A stretch of 64,000 nt of DNA, taken from the NCBI RefSeq assembly GCF_027942865.1, contig NC_134525.1, positions 19,591,657 to 19,655,656 of the forward strand, given 5' to 3'. Each line of letters begins with the position of its first letter. Position 1 is the first letter of the stretch. The position numbers were made by a program, and so were the translations under genes. Source of the stretch: Odontesthes bonariensis (Eukaryota; Chordata; Actinopteri; Atheriniformes; Atherinopsidae). Of this stretch, positions 1 to 13,700 are shown piece by piece. The notes under the pieces were generated by a model. That model searched no databases and had not been told where the DNA came from. It was given only the letters and a program-made list of their open reading frames with translations.

Positions 1-850
1 GCGTCACAATCCACAATGTGTATGTAATCCATGTAAGAATTGATCTGAATTAAGATGTCTTTACAGAGATTGGATGCCAAAATCTGTGTAGTAAAGCTAA
101 TAATAGTCACATCAGATAAGATGTTTTGGATTTGCTGACAACACTTTGATCTCGACCTTGATACAGTACTCAAGACAGATCAGATCAAGACAGCCCCAGT
201 CTAAATTAAGTGTCTTGACAGTAAGTTTAACAATTGACAACACATTTCAGACAAACCTTAAAAGTCAGAGAATTGCCAAAGTGATCGGACACATCCTCAA
301 GAAACCAGGGACGTTTGTACAAAGTTTTGTGACAATCCACTGAACAGATCTTAAGATATGGTGTGATAGAGCGACAAAACAAAAATCTTTGATTATTTTC
401 CAGGCATGGATTCATAAGAGCTGAGATATTCCGACCTACTTCACAGCAGATCAACAACCTGACACTGCTCTCCTCAGAGTCCCGACACCAGCATGGCTAA
501 AGCGGTTTAACTGAAGTAATTCCTGGTTGTTCCTGAGTCAGAAGCTCTTCAGCACCCCTGTTACCCTGCAACATTTTATCTTTCGCTTTTGTTTATCAAA
601 GGCACCTAAAGGTTTTAGACTAAAGCACTAATCTGCTACAATTTTCAATGGTTTCCTAATGGGAAAGGAACAAGAGAAAAATGAAAAAAAAGCCGCAGTC
701 GACAAGAAAGTTAAGTGTGAGGGCCTTGCTTTATTTCCCGTACTAATTGCCATTCAGCGGGGGTGAAGAGCTCATCACACAAGACAGCACATGCTGTTCC
801 GCTGTCAGGTCGAGCCCGATGATGTCGAGTCTAGACTGATCTGCTACTGG
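1..850. other. Intergenic, no gene seen
   Basis: AT-rich single-copy-looking DNA. The open frames here are short (under 80 codons), lack family resemblance and overlap on both strands. I see no promoter, RNA gene or clear repeat before the SINE that follows. Confidence 0.6.
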
Positions 851-1121
851 GCGGCTGTAGCTCAGGAGGAAGAGCAGTCGCCCACCAATCAGAAGGTCGG
901 TGGTTTGACTCCGGCTATATGTCGAAGCGTCCTTGGGCAAGACACTGAACCCCATGTTGCCTACCAATGCATCCATGTGTGTATGAATGGTTAGAAAGCA
1001 TGTAGTTATGTACAGACTTAAGTGCCGTATGAATGGGTGAATGTGGCATGTAGTGTTAGAAGCGCTTTGAGTGGTCAGCTAGACTGGCGCTAGCGCTGTA
1101 CAAGTACAGTCCATTTAACAT
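851..1121 (+). mobile_element. tRNA-derived SINE (teleost type)
   Basis: The head resembles a tRNA gene carrying an internal RNA polymerase III promoter: an A-box-like TAGCTCAGG at 858-866 and a B-box-like GGTTTGACTCC at 902-912, one base off the GGTTCGANTCC consensus. The body contains the phrase 'cgtccttgggcaagacactg' (about 929-948), and the tail ends in 'agcgctttgagtggtc', then 'acagtccattta'. From memory these are the hallmarks of a very common percomorph-fish SINE. The copy is diverged. A clear target-site duplication was not found; 'tactgg' before and 'tactgtgg' after are only a weak candidate. SINEs are mobilised by LINE-encoded reverse transcriptase and encode no protein, so open frames across this copy are shadows. 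Confidence 0.85.
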
Positions 1122-4100
1122 TTACTGTGGATCCCTTTTAATCTGAAGAGAGGACATCTATTTTGAAAGTCTTCTTAAAAAGAGATGATAGTTATGATTT
1201 ATTTTTCTTTAGAACTATCTAATATTTTACATTCATTTGAATATCTCTTTGAGATAATGTCAAAAAAGGAATACTGCTGCTGCATTATCACGTAATTACT
1301 TACATTACGTTATACACATACAACCTTATAGAGTCTGCAGCAGTTTTTGTTCACAGTTTTCTCCCTTTTTTTGTTTAACTAGTCACAAAGCCCTTTATGT
1401 TCGGCCAAGAAGCAGCAAATGAGGCAGGAAGATAGAGCACCTCGGCCTCGCAGAATGAAGAGCGAATGGAGAAACACGACTCAACGCTCACTGATGCTTT
1501 CTTGTGTCTGTGACATATTTACTGTGACATGTCCACCGCTACCCAGACTTGTTTTTGACCCTGTAGGGGAGCTGTCTCTTAGAATTAGTTTCATTTAGCA
1601 GTTAACTATTACCCCACGGGGAAATGCACGACTGGTCAAGGGCCTTCCTCAGTGAAAATAAGTAAACATGCACATGTACACAAAACAGCATGCTGCTCTC
1701 TAATGTCTAAAGCTGTGAAAAAGTAGGTGCGTTTCATGCAAAGTGATGGCTTTCTCAACATATTTGATCAACAGAAGATTTGATCCTCTTTGAGAAAGTA
1801 TCCATGTGTTTAGAAAGTGATAAATGAGAAATAGAATTGATATTTTTCAGTAATTTTCATAATTTATGTCATTTATCATAATTTTGCTATAAAGCTGTCT
1901 CCCCAGCGTCTGGGCAAACACAAAGCACACTTCCTATTGGAATTCATCACTAAGGAAGTAGTGCTGGGTGGTTTGAGAAAAATGCAGATTTCGTCTTGGT
2001 CAGCACAAATACGTAGTTTTTCTGACACTGGGCTGCAGCTTGTGCTTTCCATTTTTCAGTAATGTCAAACCGACCTTGTCAGCTCTTCATTTAAACATTC
2101 TGCAACCTCCAAACACTGCTTTGCATAAATGCCTGCTTTGATATCAGTATTCTGCAAAGCACCCAACAAAGAAAATCGATACTATATAGGTCACACTCAA
2201 GCCTGGAGAAAACCCCTTTGCCATTTATCTTATGTCAACAAAAACTAGTCAGTTGCATGATTTATCATCCACTTACACAAACAGCTGCAGCTCTTGTTAC
2301 CAATTGTAGCTCATTCAATGTGCTGTGGCTCTGCTGTGTGTATGTTCATGAACAGATGACAGCTTGAATTTGAGAGCACAGCATGTGCGTCACACATCTT
2401 GTGTCTGTGTCAAGCCACCAAAGCAAAGATCAAATTGATGCAGGGGTGTGTGTGCAGAAAGGGTGTGTTCCTGGAGGTTATGCAATACCAGTGTCACGAA
2501 AGTGTGTTAACTTTTGAGTTAAATGGAAGCACCGTCTTTTTATGCCAGAGAGAGAAAGGATTAGAGGGAATGCTGGAGCTGACAGATAAATGGTTTTTTT
2601 TTGTGAAAGTATCCCCTGGTGCAACAGAGGTGTGTAAACAGGTGATGGCATATGGACAACTGGCAGTCTTTGGTGTAAATCTTTCATGTTCGAGGATATG
2701 AAAGACAAAAGTAGGATTTGCTGCTGAGGTTCAGTGATTCGGCTCTGTGGTCACATTGATTTACAAAACCTCGTGAAATTTAGAGTTGGGATAGTTTTCA
2801 GACAGAGTTTGGACAGGGTGAAAACAGAGGCGACACTTAAGAGAGAAACCATTTCAGTGTGATAGTAGACCAGTGGAAAACATTTGTGTGTGTGTGTATG
2901 TGTGTGTGTGTGTGTGGAATGTTTCCTGCTTATGTACTAAAGAGAAAATGTGCTGTTATCAGGTTAGTCCAGAGCCACATTCTCCCACAGCAGCTGAGCT
3001 GCACAAACACTCCCCTCGAGATTCCTTTTTTTTTTTTTTTTAAATACTTCGCAGAGCAGTGGAGGTGGTGTGCTTTTCTCTTGCTACTTGAAAGCCCCCT
3101 CCAGCTATTGAATGTGCTGACTTCTGTGAAGAGTTTTCCAATGAGCCCTCATCAACATTATTAAACTGGCTCTAAATGCATCAAACCATCGGGTCATTTG
3201 TTATGCAATTCATGAAGTTGCTATTAAGAGTTTACATGAAGAGCTATCAATTGATGGCATTATTAGTGATTCATCATAATTGAAGTGACTGTATGAAAGG
3301 TCAGGTTCTGCACTGGCAGACTGTGTAACTAATCTTTTGTGATTCCATGGAGACAGGCGAAGGACCTATTATCTTTGTCAGCGCAAAGCCAACACATGAC
3401 ATGCAGACTGTATTTACCGAGGAAGAGGCACACAGAGAAACACAGGTGGGCTCGGTTCACCGCCTCCACCTGTGACTGCAAATTACTCAGATAAATGGAG
3501 ATCGGAGCACTTGGGCGGCTCAAAGAGAGCTGAACCATCACTTACCTGGTAGCGAGTTATCAGCAGATCCTATTCAGTCAACACCAAACACAAGAGTTGG
3601 AGGGAACATTTGCTTGGATCTGTGTGTGGGTGGGAGCATTTAGAGCCCTCGATGACAAGTTTCCATTGGGGTCATCTGGTGTTATCTGACAATGTGACTG
3701 TGTTATCTTCAGTTTTTTTTCCAGCTTTGCCTGCAGACATATGTGTCACACAAGAAGGCACAAGGCGCTGGAAGGAGTGCTTCACTGATTCAAAGGGTGC
3801 AGCTCTCTGCTGTACATTGTGTTCTCTGCATGCTCCGTCACACACAGAACACTTTAGAGCAGTAACAGTGAGGAGGTTAATTAATTTCATAGTATTACCT
3901 TAATCACTTCCTCTCATCTAAATGAGCCTTTAAGTCTTCAGACAGGAAATGGGGGCAATGTCGTTTAATTACTAAAATTAATAATGAATGCTAGTGTCCC
4001 ACATTTAAAAAAAATTGCAGCTTTCCACTGCTAAAACACTGTAATAATGTCCCATTGTCTCATAGAAAAAAATGTTTTTTTCCTGTTAAAGTATTACTTA

Positions 4101-6110
4101 AACATTTCTGTCCAATGCGGAGGAACATCTGTGGTATTGCTGATTGCATTGCCTCTGTCCCCACGGCAACTGGAAATGATCATGTAGCCCATAATTGCAA
4201 GGTTATGCAGTACGCATATAATTCATGAAACTGGCTTTTCTTTTTAACTTCTCCCTTAAACACTCATCCTGCCTTTACGTTTCTTGCATCCAGATTGATT
4301 CAGTAATTATAGACAGTTTTCTTGTTACTGAGAGGACTGTAGAGCTGAACCTATTGGTGTTCATGGTTCAACATGTTCTTGCCCAAGTGACACCATAATT
4401 TAGCTTATTTGGTGGGCAGAACTAAACCTCTGTGCCCTGAAGTTAACCAGCTGGCAGCTGCTGATTTCTCTCTTGCTTTCCACTGCTGAATTTCCGCCCG
4501 AATGCCACTCATGCCATTTCTGTCAGCATATAATTCCAGTAACAGATAAAGAAATACGCACTTATGTTCCACCTTGGATGATATAACTCTATGTCTTGTT
4601 CATACCTCTGAATTGTTAAATCTATATTTAGACGGTCTGTTTGACTGAGAGAAGTGTGACACAAATTAGTATTTCTCTGTTTCCAAGGGAGCCTGGAGGA
4701 TAAAAACAGAAAGCAGATTTTTTTTTAAATTGGTACTAATGGTCCACTTTCAATCCTCTCTGACTGTGATTCCAATGTTGGATTTTCAGGCGTTTTCAAA
4801 ATCTTTAATATTTCAAGACTTAACTCCTCACAAACGTGGACTAATGGAAAAATCATTAACTCCCAATTTAGAGAAAAAAGCATAGCTTAATTTGGCTTTC
4901 ATGGCATGCATTCTGTGATGTTACATTTCTAATCCTATCCTTGAGCATATTTGCCATTCCTCAGGGGTTATCTCTCATTCCCCTCCCTACTGACCCATTG
5001 ATAACCTCTAAAACCATCTGTTTCCTCTAGTCAGAGGCAATTAACTGTTCAAAAAAGCTAAGTAGTGTCCATTTGCTTTCATGTAATGGCCACAAGCAGA
5101 TTGAAGAAACCTTATTTCTGCTTGTTCCTCCGTGATGAAACGCTTTTCAGGCAAGTGAACACTCATGCGGTTAAAAATGGAGCATGGGCAGCTGGATGTG
5201 GGCTATAAGCCTGTAAAATGATGAGCTGGAGACTCTCCATGTATGACTGCTTGAAGATGCACTGTGATAAAACAGTAAACAATAGGTTCACATTTTCTCT
5301 GTTTTTCTCACCTGTTTAATCATATTCAACAGGAAAAAAAGGCTTGTACACCCGAATATTCATCTAACTGATGTTAAATCAAACGCTAAACTATTTTTCT
5401 GGTAAATTTACATTGTACATTGTGTCCTTTACAGTTGTAAGCCATGAACCATGGCTCTTTTGTGTGTTGAAACAACGAGCCCTTAAAGCATGTACCCAAA
5501 ATCAACAGCTGCTTCACAAAAAGGGCTGGAATAAATGCTTCCAAACCACTTCTATTGGAGTAAATTAACACCCCAAATGCAACAAGATACAGACTGACTG
5601 TCATACATAAAGACTTCCTAAACCTAAAACACAACTGGCTTTCATGCCCCTGCTAAAGGAGATTGTGAAATTGTGCTTGTTTATAGCAGAAATTTGATAG
5701 TCCAAATATATGCTGCATGGAAAACGTGATGTATTTTGATATCTCTCGCTTACACACTGTAAACAAATAGACATCCTTTTGTCAAGAGGTTAGGATCTAT
5801 AAAATAGCTACCTTCACTTAATTGCTCCCCATTGGATTTGTCCTCTGTGATAATGTTGCTCTCAGGCTACTGGCAGGGAGCTGTTATTGTCATCTGCTGC
5901 TCAGTGCGAGCAGATGAGGCTTTTATCTTGTCTGTTGATTCATTGATGAAAGGACTGATGTTGACTCACCACGACAAACATGCAAACACAGATATGGGTA
6001 ATGCAGAATCCATAGCTGTGGCTCAAATGTGAAACAAATTAATGAAAAAAAATCTATTATGACATCAAAAAACATATTTCATATTTTTTATTGATTCTAA
6101 TTTACGAATA
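1122..6110. other. Intergenic, possible regulatory DNA
   Basis: About 5 kb without a recognisable exon; all open frames are short and unlike known families. It includes a TG microsatellite near 2.9 kb. Three stretches (about 3165-3300, 4095-4300 and 5815-5975) have the balanced, repeat-free, homeodomain-site-rich look of vertebrate conserved non-coding elements. That label is inference from composition only. Confidence 0.5.
2885..2917. repeat. (TG)n microsatellite
   Basis: Alternating TG with a single interruption (TGTATG). It explains the Cys/Val-rich open frame across it, which is not a gene. Confidence 0.95.
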
Positions 6111-6111
6111 C

Positions 6112-6360
6112 GAATACCTTTATCCGTCCCACAGTGGGGAAATATTTATGTTACAGCAGCAGCAGCAATAGATGAAAAAAAATAGAAATACCAAAATAGT
6201 AAAATATTTAAAATATAAACAATTTTAAACAATAAACAATATAGGACATATATACATAAGTATATATACAGTGTTTTAACTTACAGAATTGCACAGTTGG
6301 GAATATATCTGGTCGATATATTATTGCACATTAAATTGTTAAACTGTTCAGTCTTGGTGA
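6112..6360. repeat. Degenerate interspersed repeat
   Basis: The phrase 'cctttatccgtcccacagtg' is followed by 'gggaaat', a CAG-rich run, an A-rich stretch, and then 'agaattgcacagttgg' and 'tattattgcacatta'. This layout resembles a dispersed element seen in many fish genomes ('tttattagtcccac...gggaaatt...cagcagca'). I cannot name the family. No coding capacity is visible and the boundaries are approximate. Confidence 0.6.
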
Positions 6361-9300
6361 GTGTGTGGTCAGAATGAGCTTCATTCCCCACCACTCACGC
6401 TTTTCTTTATCTGATGCATCACAACATGTATGATATGAATACACTGAATTTAGAAAGGCTCTAAGAACTTAGGGTTTTATCCTGGCATTGCAAAACAGAC
6501 TTTTAAGAGTATGCAGCAAGTCTTCGTGAGTTCCGGTCAATGTCACCAGTTGTTTTCCGCCTCACTTTTTTTCTCATCAACCTCATATTGGCATGAAAAT
6601 GTATTTGAAATTGTACAGAATCATGTAAATATATTTGAAATATTACCAAAAATTAACTTAGACCTGGTAGAAAAAATACATTTCAACACTTATTAGAAAT
6701 TTAGCTCATTGTATCACCTTACATTCATAACAATATCCAAGCAAAAGCGTTAATGCAAGAATACATTTGGATTTATAAATTCTGACTCATTACTGTTTGA
6801 GCTTCGCAAGAGCGTTCTTCTGAGAGTTTAAACACAGAAATAACAGCTCTGCAGAGGAACCTGGGGTTAAGCTGCTTATCTTCTGAGTGTGCGATTCACT
6901 GTATTAAAGTCAGCACATGAAAAAGCTGCATTTCCTTTTCCATTTTCACACATTTTCGATTATTGTCATTTCTTTAAATCCCCGAAGATCTGAGTCATGG
7001 AAAATGTGATGAAAATGTGTGAAGGCTTTACTCTGGGATATGTACAACACCTCCTATTTGTTTTTGAAATACACTGCGCTTTTAACTATTTATAGGTTAC
7101 ATGTTACGTATATTTCAAACACAATCTGTGAAAGGCATCAGGTGGACACCACTGCTTAATGATTCTTTTTTAGCCACGAGGATCTACACCTATCAACGCG
7201 GATTTTTATCATCATATGACACAGGTCTGGTGAACATGTTAGCAAAAGAATTACGAATTTAAAAATGCTGTCATGTGATTTAGAACTTCAATTGCTATAA
7301 TCACATGTATTTGTGCAGTTAATTGTAATAATTTACAAACAAATGAACAATCTATTTAATGCTGCAATCTGCTGAAGTTTTTCTGAAATGAAAGATTCTC
7401 AAATGCAGGGACTTTGTATTGAGTTGACATATAAGGCTACAAAAATTAATTTAGGAAGGTGTCCTCATGACTTCCCCTGATGATTTTGTGGGAAATGAGT
7501 AGATATAAGTTTAGCAGAGCTAAACTTGGCTGCAGTTGTGAAGTACATGTCAGTAGAGGTGATTAAATTACGTATACATTAACGCCTAAATAGGCTAATT
7601 TTCTAGTTGTCTATCGCAGTTATTAAAATGTTGTTCACCATTTTTACTGCCTCAGAGGTGGAAATAAACATCTAGCTGGGTAGACATGATTCTACACCAA
7701 TGGTGCATAGTTATGAATACTGCACTTAATTTCTGCCAGTGTATCCACCCAAATGTTACATGCTGGAACCTAAAACAATGTTTGACTGTTTTTGTTCTCC
7801 ACAATCTTCTGAAAGAAACACCTGTCTCAGTATTTCCTGGACACTATGTTTATTAACTCCTGTAATCGTTAAATCTGCCCCCTGTTGTCAGGTAACAGGT
7901 GAGTTGCCTACAGTGGGTTTACGAGTTTCTTGTCAGAAAATACTTCATAAACCTGCTTAAATGGTTGACAAGAGAAATGAGACTGAACGAAGACAGTTGA
8001 GATGTGGGCTGTAAAACTAAATCAACAACAACATGAAAGATGGAAAATCATTGCATTGAGCTGAAAGCTGCTACACAGCCTGGTGATCATTTTCTGTGGG
8101 CTTGTCAATGAAAAGCAATTTGTTTTACAATACATGAAACATTTGATCCATTGATATCACTTCATTTGGAATTTGACATACCTGGAGCTAAAACATGTAC
8201 TTCAAGCATTTTCTAGTCCAAGTATCATTTGCATATGTCTCATTTCATTGCGTGATTTGTAGAGAGTAAGTCAATACATGTAGAAATTTCCAACAAATTA
8301 TGCTGTAATGGCATATCATCCAGTAAAATTCACCACAAAAATGACACAACAGTAAGTTAGTAAGGGTGTTTATCGATCCAAGATCTTTATTGCTCGGATA
8401 ACTTGGCCCATCACTGGCCTTTCTTCAGCCTCTGGGTCAGTGTGTACACGACAAGGCTGCTGCTTACCTGACCCATCCATCTACGTCACCAACAACATGA
8501 CTCATGCCTCATTTTGTCGTGACTATTAGTCGCCTCGCTCAAGCCCCTCCTCTCACTCTCCCCACCATCCTCTCCTCGCTGTGTCCCCATTGCTCTCGTC
8601 AGCTCATTTGAAAACATTACCTCACACACAAATGTACACACTGCCCCCTTTCATTTCTCTTTCATTGTGTGTCATTCATCAACACAACAAGAAAATCAAA
8701 ACAGAACTATACTATATATTGGACTATAATATGACTGATATTTTCAGAGGGATATGTTGATTTGACATGGAAAGCAACATAAAGCAGCCTGACCTGATTA
8801 CTCATTGGTTGTGCCTCTCCACTCTTCAGTTTGTGGCATGACTTATTCTCTCTTGAGCTTCAATTTGATATTCTGTTGAGTCCTAGAAATAGCATTTCAC
8901 ATTTCAGGCTACACTGCTGACAGCTGCCTGGCCACATCAACACTCTGCTTCAGGCCAGGCCCACATGGAGGAAAAACAGTGGAAAAACAGGAGACAGAGG
9001 AACAGGATGATAACAGCTGGTAGGAGGAGAGTTGCTGCAATTCAACATGTTCTCAGGTCGCTGCACAATACCAAGAGGAGGTGTGGCAGAAATTAGAGCA
9101 CGCAGTTCTTCAAAAATCTCTTCAACACGTCTTTGTGTGAAGAGAAATGTCTCTGCCAGGGAAGTATCTTCCCCATCGTGGGCATTATGACATGAAGTGG
9201 CAGATAAATCGACAGATCCCCTCACATGTGCCAGATAATGCCAAACTGGCTCCAGCATTTACTTCAGCAACAATGTCTCTCCTAAATAACTCACTGTGAA

Positions 9301-10675
9301 AAGGCTTGTACTTCTTCAATCTGTGCAGCCATGCATATTTCAAAATTACTTTCGCAGTGATAGCAGTGTCAAGCAGACAGGAATAAAGACATGCTTCTCT
9401 GTGACTAACGTTTCCAGTCAGTGGCAGATTTTAGGCAAGCGAGTGGGAAGGACATAATCCTCCCCATCAGAGGAACAGATTGTCCTGTGGCAAGCAGACA
9501 AAAGACTATGAGTGAGTTAAGGAAAAAAGAAAAAGAAGAGGAAAGATGGGTAGGGATTTCGTTTATTCGAATATTTCGTTACAAGCGGTGTCAGAATCCG
9601 TCATCCATAGACTACCTACATAATAACAGCAGATATATATGCCTCTAAGGGAAACGGATATAGCTGTTTCCCTGTGCTTTTGGTGTACTGACATGAAACT
9701 AACGGATTACTGAAAGTTCCAAGACTCCCCTCTCTGCTGCAGATCATTGTTAGAATCCAGATAAACATTTTTTAAACGCTAACGCAAAACTAGATTGTTT
9801 TGGAATGAAAGTCCAGTGGATCTCATGGTATTTGAAGGGCTGCACATAAGTCTCTAGCTCTTTTTATTCTGGACAAAAACATTTCAACACTCGCAAATAT
9901 CTGGCCTTTGATTGCAATGTGAAAGTGTTTCATCCCAATTTGGTATTGCTCCAAATGACTCAGATCCAGCTCCAGTTGGGGTTGAAAGAATCAGAACAAG
10001 AAGGAGCACAATTTTCACTGAAGGTGCTTCACTCTAGGGTGCGAGAGTGGGCCCAGCTCACATTTTCAGAACAGAAAAACATCAACCAAACATATCATAC
10101 GTAGTGGTATATATTGCACAGGTTCTGAATTCATTGTAGCTCCCAGAAACCTAGGGGTAAACATGCTACTACTGGAAATACGAGGACATGTAATGAGCTT
10201 GTTTGAGCACGTCTACCCACTTTTTTAACAAGCTACTCTTGGAGTGAAAGTGGCACAACTGGACATAAAAAGCAAACTAGGATCAAACGCAGAGATTTCG
10301 TCTCTGAAAAAAAACATATTCCATCTGAGGCCACCAGAAGGTGTTTCAAAGTGGGTTAGCAGAAGCCCAGAGACGCAAGAGTATTCTGGGGGTGACTCAA
10401 AAGAACTACTTGGTGGCTGGTTGTTTCCAGATAATGTATTTCTATTAACAAATTCCCATAACAAAGATTTTGGGGTTACAGGTGGAATAAGATGGGGAAA
10501 AAAATGGAGAAAAGAAATTGTGGTACACAAGCATAACATCTGATTTCTTTAAAAGATTAAAGCTGGAGTTATACTTGCTCTATAATCTACCGTGAGCTTA
10601 CTTCAACGGTCTATCATACACTATTTAGCACTAAAAACAAGTATTGCAAAGCCTGATGGGAATAAAATTTTCTAT
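6361..10675. other. Intergenic, no gene seen
   Basis: AT-rich DNA with no exon-like segment I can support. A minus-strand open frame of 102 codons at 8950-9258 starts with Met but matches nothing I recognise and has no supporting splice sites. A stretch near 8370-8470 may be transposon-derived but could not be placed. Confidence 0.5.
6945..7023. repeat. 13-bp inverted repeat
   Basis: TTCACACATTTTC at 6945-6957 is repeated as its exact reverse complement GAAAATGTGTGAA at 7011-7023, with a 53-base spacer. Half of the right arm is echoed just upstream (GAAAATGTGATG). It may be a small palindromic element or chance; no flanking duplication is clear. Confidence 0.6.
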
Positions 10676-10755
10676 TTTGGGTCATACTGGCGACCCGTCC
10701 AGGATGTACCCCGCCTCTCGGCTAATGGCAGCTGGGATAGGCTCCTACCCTCCTG
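10676..10755 (+). repeat. Fragment of a common teleost repeat
   Basis: The segment 'ggcgacccgtccaggatgta' followed by 'ccccgcctctcggc' and 'agctgggataggctccta' is a diverged copy of a widely dispersed fish repeat that I know from many teleost introns. Only about 80 bases are kept. It is non-coding. Confidence 0.7.
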
Positions 10756-13700
10756 TGGATCATAGAACAGAAGTATTCTGTATCTACATTAAGTTCCATG
10801 GCAATATATCAAATGGTTGTCAGCTTAATAGGATTTATGTCAACAACTGTCATTTTTCATGACAACAATTTTGTCAGCCAACTTCTTAAAATAATACACA
10901 CTCAGCATCACTGTCAAAACAGCTCTGGCACATCACAGGATGGAGACAAAAACTCTAAGGGTGTCTTGTGGTTTCTGTCGGTGTGATGTTGGAAATGCAC
11001 TGTTTGGTCCTGCAGGTTGCAGGGAGGGACTTCGTGGATTAGGCTTGCTTCCAAGCATACACATGGACGCTTCTTTGGATTGGGATAAAGAGAGTTTAGA
11101 GGCCATAAGCACACCGTGGCTTTATTATTATGTTCATTCTGCAATTCCTGAACAGTTTTTGCTCTTGGACATGGAGCACTATCCTACTGGGGGAGGCCAA
11201 TCAGAGTGCAGTTGCCATGGGGGAAGATGCACTTAATCTGAAGCAATGTCTAGGTGGGTGGTGTATGTAAGAGTGACATCCACAGCAATAACTGCACCCA
11301 AGATTTCTCAGCAGAACATTGCATTGCAATTAGAAGACCTGTGTTCCGTACTTCATTTGCCAGTAGCTTTATGTTGTATTAGATTAGCTTCTATATGGAA
11401 ACAAAAAAATAACCAGTAATAACATCGCCGTTCCAATACTATCATCAGCCCGACAACAGTTGTACAGGCCCGTTATTTTAGATGTGATTTAATCCTATCA
11501 GTATGCCTCTTAACAAGCAATATTCAAGTATCCATTCTCTTTTTTTGTCATTGTTCTGGGTATTTACTCACAGTCAGCCTTTCTGTGTCATTTGTGTACT
11601 CTTGCACTATGTGATATCACCCATCTCCCTCTGGTCCATCTGTGCACACAAAGCAGGGGTATGGGGTTGCTTTGTGTGCCAGTGCTGACTGAATCCATCT
11701 GGTAACAAGGCGGTAAGGATAATAGCCCCTGAGAGCCAGTCTTTAAGACCTACAGACTTGTTCTGCAGGTCAATGAGGATTTTTTGCCAGCTGTGATGCA
11801 GAGGCATGGGAACAGAGTCTTCAGAGACTGTTGATAAAACAGCGGGGGGAAAATTATTACTTGAGACACACATAATGAACAGATAGTGAAAAAAAAAAAA
11901 ACTTCTCTGTATTTTAAACTGCAGCTTAAAAATGTTACAATCTATTCCCCTGACAACCCGGGAGGAGTTGGATAGGCTTGTGGAAGGTGTCGTTGAGACA
12001 AATTTATTTTTAGTTACATTAAAATACACTGACAGCTACAGTCTGAGGAAAAGTGACATGCTAAATCTTTCTTGCACAAAATGTTCTTGTGCTGTATGCA
12101 TGAGAACTCTGTTATTGTCAAGTGCTTTGTGAGCACACTAACATTTACTCATTATGACTTATGTCCTTGTCTCCGTTCCATTTTTTTACTGATTAAAATG
12201 CATCTGTGCCCAGAGCTATTAAGATCTGTTTAACACAGCGATGACATCTGTTGCAGTATTTTATTATGCTCTGTTGTGCTTGTCTGCATCTCTGACCAAA
12301 CAGATGTTGCATGTTCTTGCCATGCCCTCGTGAAATGTGTTGTTTCAACTGAATGTTTTATCTGACATCCTGGGCCTCCTCCTCTCATTATTTGAATACC
12401 GTTCACCTTTTCAGCACATACACACAATTAGCTGAGCAGTGGCTTTTATGTCATGGCAACTGTGTTTGCGGAGATAAATGTAATAGGGTGAGTGCTTAAA
12501 TCAATACTCTGTGGTATACAGAGGCAAACGGTGTTTGAAGAAAGCGTTCCTCTCGACTAAAATCAAAGCAAACTGGCCCTGGACTAAAACACTAAGAGAA
12601 CATCTGGGGAGAACCTAATTTGAATGGCTGAATTTATAAGATACAATGAAAATGTGTGTACTCGAGGGTAATGAAGAAATGTCATACTGCAGCTGTGTTT
12701 TTTTTCCCCCACTGAAAGAGAAATAGCCTGTGAAATGGAAAGTAATGGAGAAGGTGGATGGGTTTTTCTGATGGACAAAGGATGAATGGTGCTATTTTAT
12801 GTTTTCCTCATTATCAGCCAACCTCATTAAAAAAAAATAGCAGTTTACTGTGTCTTAGATTATTCAGATATGATCCAGACTAATATAACTAATATAAGCA
12901 TCTCCCTGTGGAGCTGAAAATGAAACCGAGTGGCAAATAACAAAAAATGAAGTTCATCAAATGGCTCCTGAAGTGAATTGATCTCCATAAACTGACATGT
13001 TAATGTGCCCATCTTAACAGCCCAAATGAAGCCGTGTACAGCCGGGGGAAAAAATGCTTTTAAAAATTGAGCCAGAGCAGAGCCTCTCTAATAATGCTGG
13101 AAGCAGTTGAAAGAGATAACCTCAAAAATCCATACACTACCACCCTGATACTTCCAATTGCATGCATGCTCATATAATTTAACCTCCTCTAATTAAGAAT
13201 AGCTCACCGCTTCAAACATGTAAGGGATTATTTTCCCCAGTATTATTGATGTTAATGCATAAAATGAGATGTTTCTGCTTTCCCTTAGCGGCCTGAAAGC
13301 AAATTGTACAATATTTTTTACTCTGTCTGTTAGACTACAGTGTTTTGTTTTTATTCTTAGCCTCCTTAATAAACTGGACTCTGCATATCATGCTGCATTA
13401 AGCTTTATAACAAATACAGGCTTACACACTCTTCATTGTACCTCACATGACTCTTAAAGACAGTATTCTTGAAACCAGAGGGGGGAAAAAAGGCTCATGC
13501 TGCTCTATAATACTGGGACATTGTTAGCTCAACTATACCACTTACTTGTACATTTCCAGCCTTCTATCATATTAAACTCCAGCCAGTTTGATACTAGATA
13601 GATTACTACGATTCTTTTATATGTTCCTACGGTGCGTTCAGAACTGTTTTCTCCTTTGATGCATCTTATACTTAATTTTATGCATTTTATGCATTTTATG

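Noticed and set aside
8365..8475. Possible transposon piece ('cccatcactggcctttcttc')
   Set aside because: Resembles dispersed fish sequence only vaguely; no ends, duplication or coding match.
8950..9258. 102-codon minus-strand open frame starting MLEPVWHYLAHVRG
   Set aside because: Reads a little like coding sequence (EEIFEELRALISA) but matches no family I know, lacks splice support and sits in repeat-bearing intergenic DNA. A protein search would settle it.
11607..12029. 140-codon minus-strand open frame
   Set aside because: No recognisable domain, includes low-complexity Phe run from a poly-A tract, no neighbouring exons or promoter.
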